Under the pieces are notes generated by a model. That model ran no database searches. It was not told the origin of the DNA and saw only the letters and a list, made by a program, of their open reading frames with translations. Shown here piece by piece: positions 38,232-38,807 of a DNA stretch of 38,807 nucleotides. The stretch's first letter is position 1, and each line of letters opens with the position of its first letter. This DNA comes from Rhodocyclaceae bacterium (lineage in GTDB: Bacteria > Pseudomonadota > Gammaproteobacteria > Burkholderiales > Rhodocyclaceae). A program made the position numbers and the translations under genes. Where the stretch lies: contig JADFDU010000021.1 in assembly GCA_018262775.1 (NCBI GenBank), positions 1 to 38,807 of the forward strand, read 5' to 3'.

Positions 38232-38807
38232 GGCGCGGCGCGTTACACTTTTCACTCCGCTCTCGATCCGGGCAGCCGCCCGCGCCAGGTGTTCGGTTGC
38301 AAACTTGGCATAGCGATCCACCATCGAGCGCGTCTTCCAGCCACCGAGTTCCTTGAGTTCGTCGCAACTGGTGCCCGCCTGCCGATGCCAGGAGGCCCAG
38401 GTATGGCGCAGATCGTGGAAACGGAATCCCTCGATCCCCGCCTTCTCCAATGCCGTGTACCAGGCATTGTTGGCGACGTTCGTATTGATCGGTTCCCCGC
38501 GATACGTGAAACAGACACGCGGATTTTTACCAATCTGCTCTTCAAGGACAGCAACGGCGTCAGTGTTCAGCGGGACGCCTCGCGGCGTTCCATTCTTGGT
38601 CTGATTGAGCCAGGCGGTGTGACGCTTCAAATCCACCCGATCCCACTCGAGGCCAAGAATCTCCCGAGCCCGGCAGCCGGTCGCCAGGGCAAAACGGACG
38701 ATGGCGCCAAGGTGAGGCGGACAGGCCGCGAGCAGCCTATCGGCTTCTTCCCTGGTCAGCCAGCGGTCGCGCTCCACTTCACCGGGAATGAGGCGGATTT
38801 TCGGGAC
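38220..38807 (-). CDS. Tyrosine recombinase/integrase, 5' end outside window, 3' end disrupted
   Basis: About 195 C-terminal residues are visible. Catalytic residues are all present: R in TGCRAREI, K in [13 protein letters not shown] (H and R), the W of LGGWKTR in the second-His position, and the nucleophile Y in MVDRYAKF. The last eight residues and the stop codon ([11 protein letters not shown] 38220-38222) are phage right-end sequence. The natural end is now at 1724-1783. The gene converges on tRNA-Phe in the restored arrangement, as expected for a tRNA-targeting element. The loss of the far C-terminus may or may not abolish activity. Confidence 0.9.
   Translation of the reverse strand, partial: VPKIRLIPGEVERDRWLTREEADRLLAACPPHLGAIVRFALATGCRAREILGLEWDRVDLKRHTAWLNQTKNGTPRGVPLNTDAVAVLEEQIGKNPRVCFTYRGEPINTNVANNAWYTALEKAGIEGFRFHDLRHTWASWHRQAGTSCDELKELGGWKTRSMVDRYAKFATEHLARAAARIESGVKSVTRRAIWH
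38248..38252. repeat. Right target-site duplication CTTTT
   Basis: Identical to 1779-1783. It lies directly outside the terminal CA of the prophage and within the integrase codons for VKS. Confidence 0.75.

Larger units (their letters stand above)
1784..38247. mobile_element. Mu-like transposable prophage, about 36.5 kb
   Basis: Boundaries rest on three observations: identical CTTTT flanks; ATTTGGCACTG repeats placed in inverted orientation exactly 16 bp from TG (left) and CA (right); and restoration of the interrupted integrase frame when the segment is removed. The size is close to Mu's 36.7 kb. Gene order is repressor, ner, transposase A, B, gam, gemA, mor, lysis, terminase, head, contractile tail, fibre, com-modification, as in Mu and its relatives. 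No stop-interrupted structural gene was noticed, so the prophage looks complete. There is no invertible G segment or gin recombinase. Confidence 0.93.

Overview
The window is GC-rich (clearly above 60% by eye) and looks like a betaproteobacterial chromosome, probably Rhodocyclales-like. It carries a complete transposable (Mu-like) prophage of about 36.5 kb, from about 1784 to 38247. No database was searched; every family name comes from motifs, length and gene order.

Left flank (1-1783): the start of a minus-strand sodium/solute symporter operon with a DUF4212 partner, a plus-strand promoter, a degenerate tRNA-like sequence, an intact tRNA-Phe(GAA), and an intrinsic terminator. Right flank (38220-38807): the C-terminal half of a tyrosine integrase on the minus strand. 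A CTTTT pentamer sits at both prophage borders. Joining the flanks through it restores an integrase reading frame that ends beside tRNA-Phe. The phage therefore appears to have transposed into the 3' end of the integrase gene of an older element integrated at tRNA-Phe.

Control and early region (1799-12847): left-end repeats (ATTTGGCAC), a divergent repressor and Ner-type regulator, an unusual minus-strand gene, the DDE transposase (MuA) and AAA+ partner (MuB) separated by a terminator-like hairpin. Then comes a tightly overlapping train of small genes: several winged-helix proteins, an HExxH protein, Gam, DUF4406, GemA and finally a Mor/C-type activator.

Late region (12857-36032): two exported proteins, a lysis-like cassette (amidase, exported HNH protein, alpha/beta hydrolase, membrane coiled-coil), small and large terminase, portal, gpF, protease with nested scaffold, decoration protein, major capsid, head-tail joining proteins, contractile sheath and tube, frameshifted tail chaperone, tape measure, baseplate, fibre and fibre-assembly protein. 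Two copies of a 21-bp motif (19/21 identical) lie upstream of the amidase and the protease. These are the places where Mu has its activator-dependent lys and I promoters, so they are probably the binding sites of the single Mor/C protein.

Right-end accessory region (36125-38198): Com next to a DNA methyltransferase in the place of Mu's com-mom pair, then a GrlR-like protein, a three-helix membrane protein and a decayed fragment of a second methyltransferase. The right-end repeats follow. The least expected features are a signal-peptide-like N-terminus on the major capsid protein, two host-type REP-like repeats exactly flanking gpF, and the nested-element architecture.
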